This document shows, piece after piece, positions 63,983-64,000 of a stretch of 64,000 nucleotides of DNA (the stretch's first letter is position 1; each line of letters opens with the position of its first letter). The position numbers and the translations under genes were made by a program. This stretch comes from Pedobacter mendelii (GTDB lineage: Bacteria; Bacteroidota; Bacteroidia; Sphingobacteriales; Sphingobacteriaceae), in contig NZ_BMDJ01000006.1 in NCBI RefSeq assembly GCF_014635725.1, positions 1-64,000 of the forward strand, written 5' to 3'. Below the pieces are notes generated by a model. That model had not been told where the DNA came from and ran no database searches. It saw only the letters and a list, made by a program, of their open reading frames with translations.

Positions 63983-64000
63983 ACATATACACAAAATGCC

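Noticed and set aside
1..64000. CRISPR array or phage structural genes
   Set aside because: No regularly spaced short repeats, no Cas, capsid, terminase or tail genes were seen; the repeats present are tRNA scars, REPs and IS ends.

Overview
The window looks like a chromosomal segment of a Sphingobacteriaceae bacterium, most likely Pedobacter or a close relative. It is AT-rich. Start codons lack clear Shine-Dalgarno sites. Several genes carry the Bacteroidota -7 element TAnnTTTG, best seen upstream of tRNA-Asp. The gene content is typical of the group: two SusC/SusD pairs, LytTR regulators, GLPGLI and DUF1573 proteins, an adrenodoxin-type ferredoxin and long NagB-PIG-L fusions. The genus call is an inference from gene content.

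Region 1 (about 1-24.1 kb) is accessory DNA built around tRNA genes. Two identical tRNA-Lys(TTT) genes face each other about 20 kb apart. Their downstream flanks recur as a roughly 100-bp inverted repeat. Extra 3' ends of tRNA-Lys near 1.8-1.9 kb, a 3' end of tRNA-Asp at 23.6 kb and a broken integrase start at 24.0 kb are scars of repeated site-specific integration. The region also holds IS debris (an IS3 remnant fused to an element gene), a truncated TonB-dependent receptor and an intact IS982 copy with an 8-bp target duplication.

Within region 1, about 7.5-22.2 kb forms the most interesting block. It encodes two small paralogous secreted peptides with a shared Cys-containing C-terminus, an extra signal peptidase I overlapping a BF3164-type propeller lipoprotein, a DUF1573 lipoprotein, a TonB-dependent receptor with a GLPGLI partner, and an HTTM membrane protein. 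It also has DCC-type and thioredoxin-like proteins that each lack one active-site cysteine, two LytTR response regulators and a LytS-type histidine kinase. I read it as a candidate envelope/peptide system under LytTR control; its function is unknown.

Region 2 (24.3-38.4 kb) is mostly housekeeping: tRNA-Asp, prfA, lpxH, a prolyl oligopeptidase, a ferredoxin reductase with its ferredoxin, GH2 and GH29 glycosidases, a C-terminal processing protease and a small porin. An interspersed tandem repeat lies between prfA and lpxH.

Region 3 (38.4-42 kb) is eroded: an IS4-type remnant with both terminal repeats, a stump of an MG2-like protein, then a lipoprotein divergent from a Wzy/O-antigen-ligase-like TPR protein.

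Region 4 (42-60 kb) is nutritional. One SusC/SusD/DUF4397 operon is followed by a DeoR-family regulator and a second SusC/SusD pair. Next come AnmK, a NagB-PIG-L fusion, a NagX-like acetyltransferase and a DigH/GHL10-like glycosidase. Together these suggest uptake and recycling of peptidoglycan amino sugars. A broken REP-associated transposase (RAYT) with its palindromes sits inside the locus.

Region 5 (60-64 kb) has a coiled-coil membrane-anchored protein and a large NtrY-like histidine kinase whose start is near the window edge.
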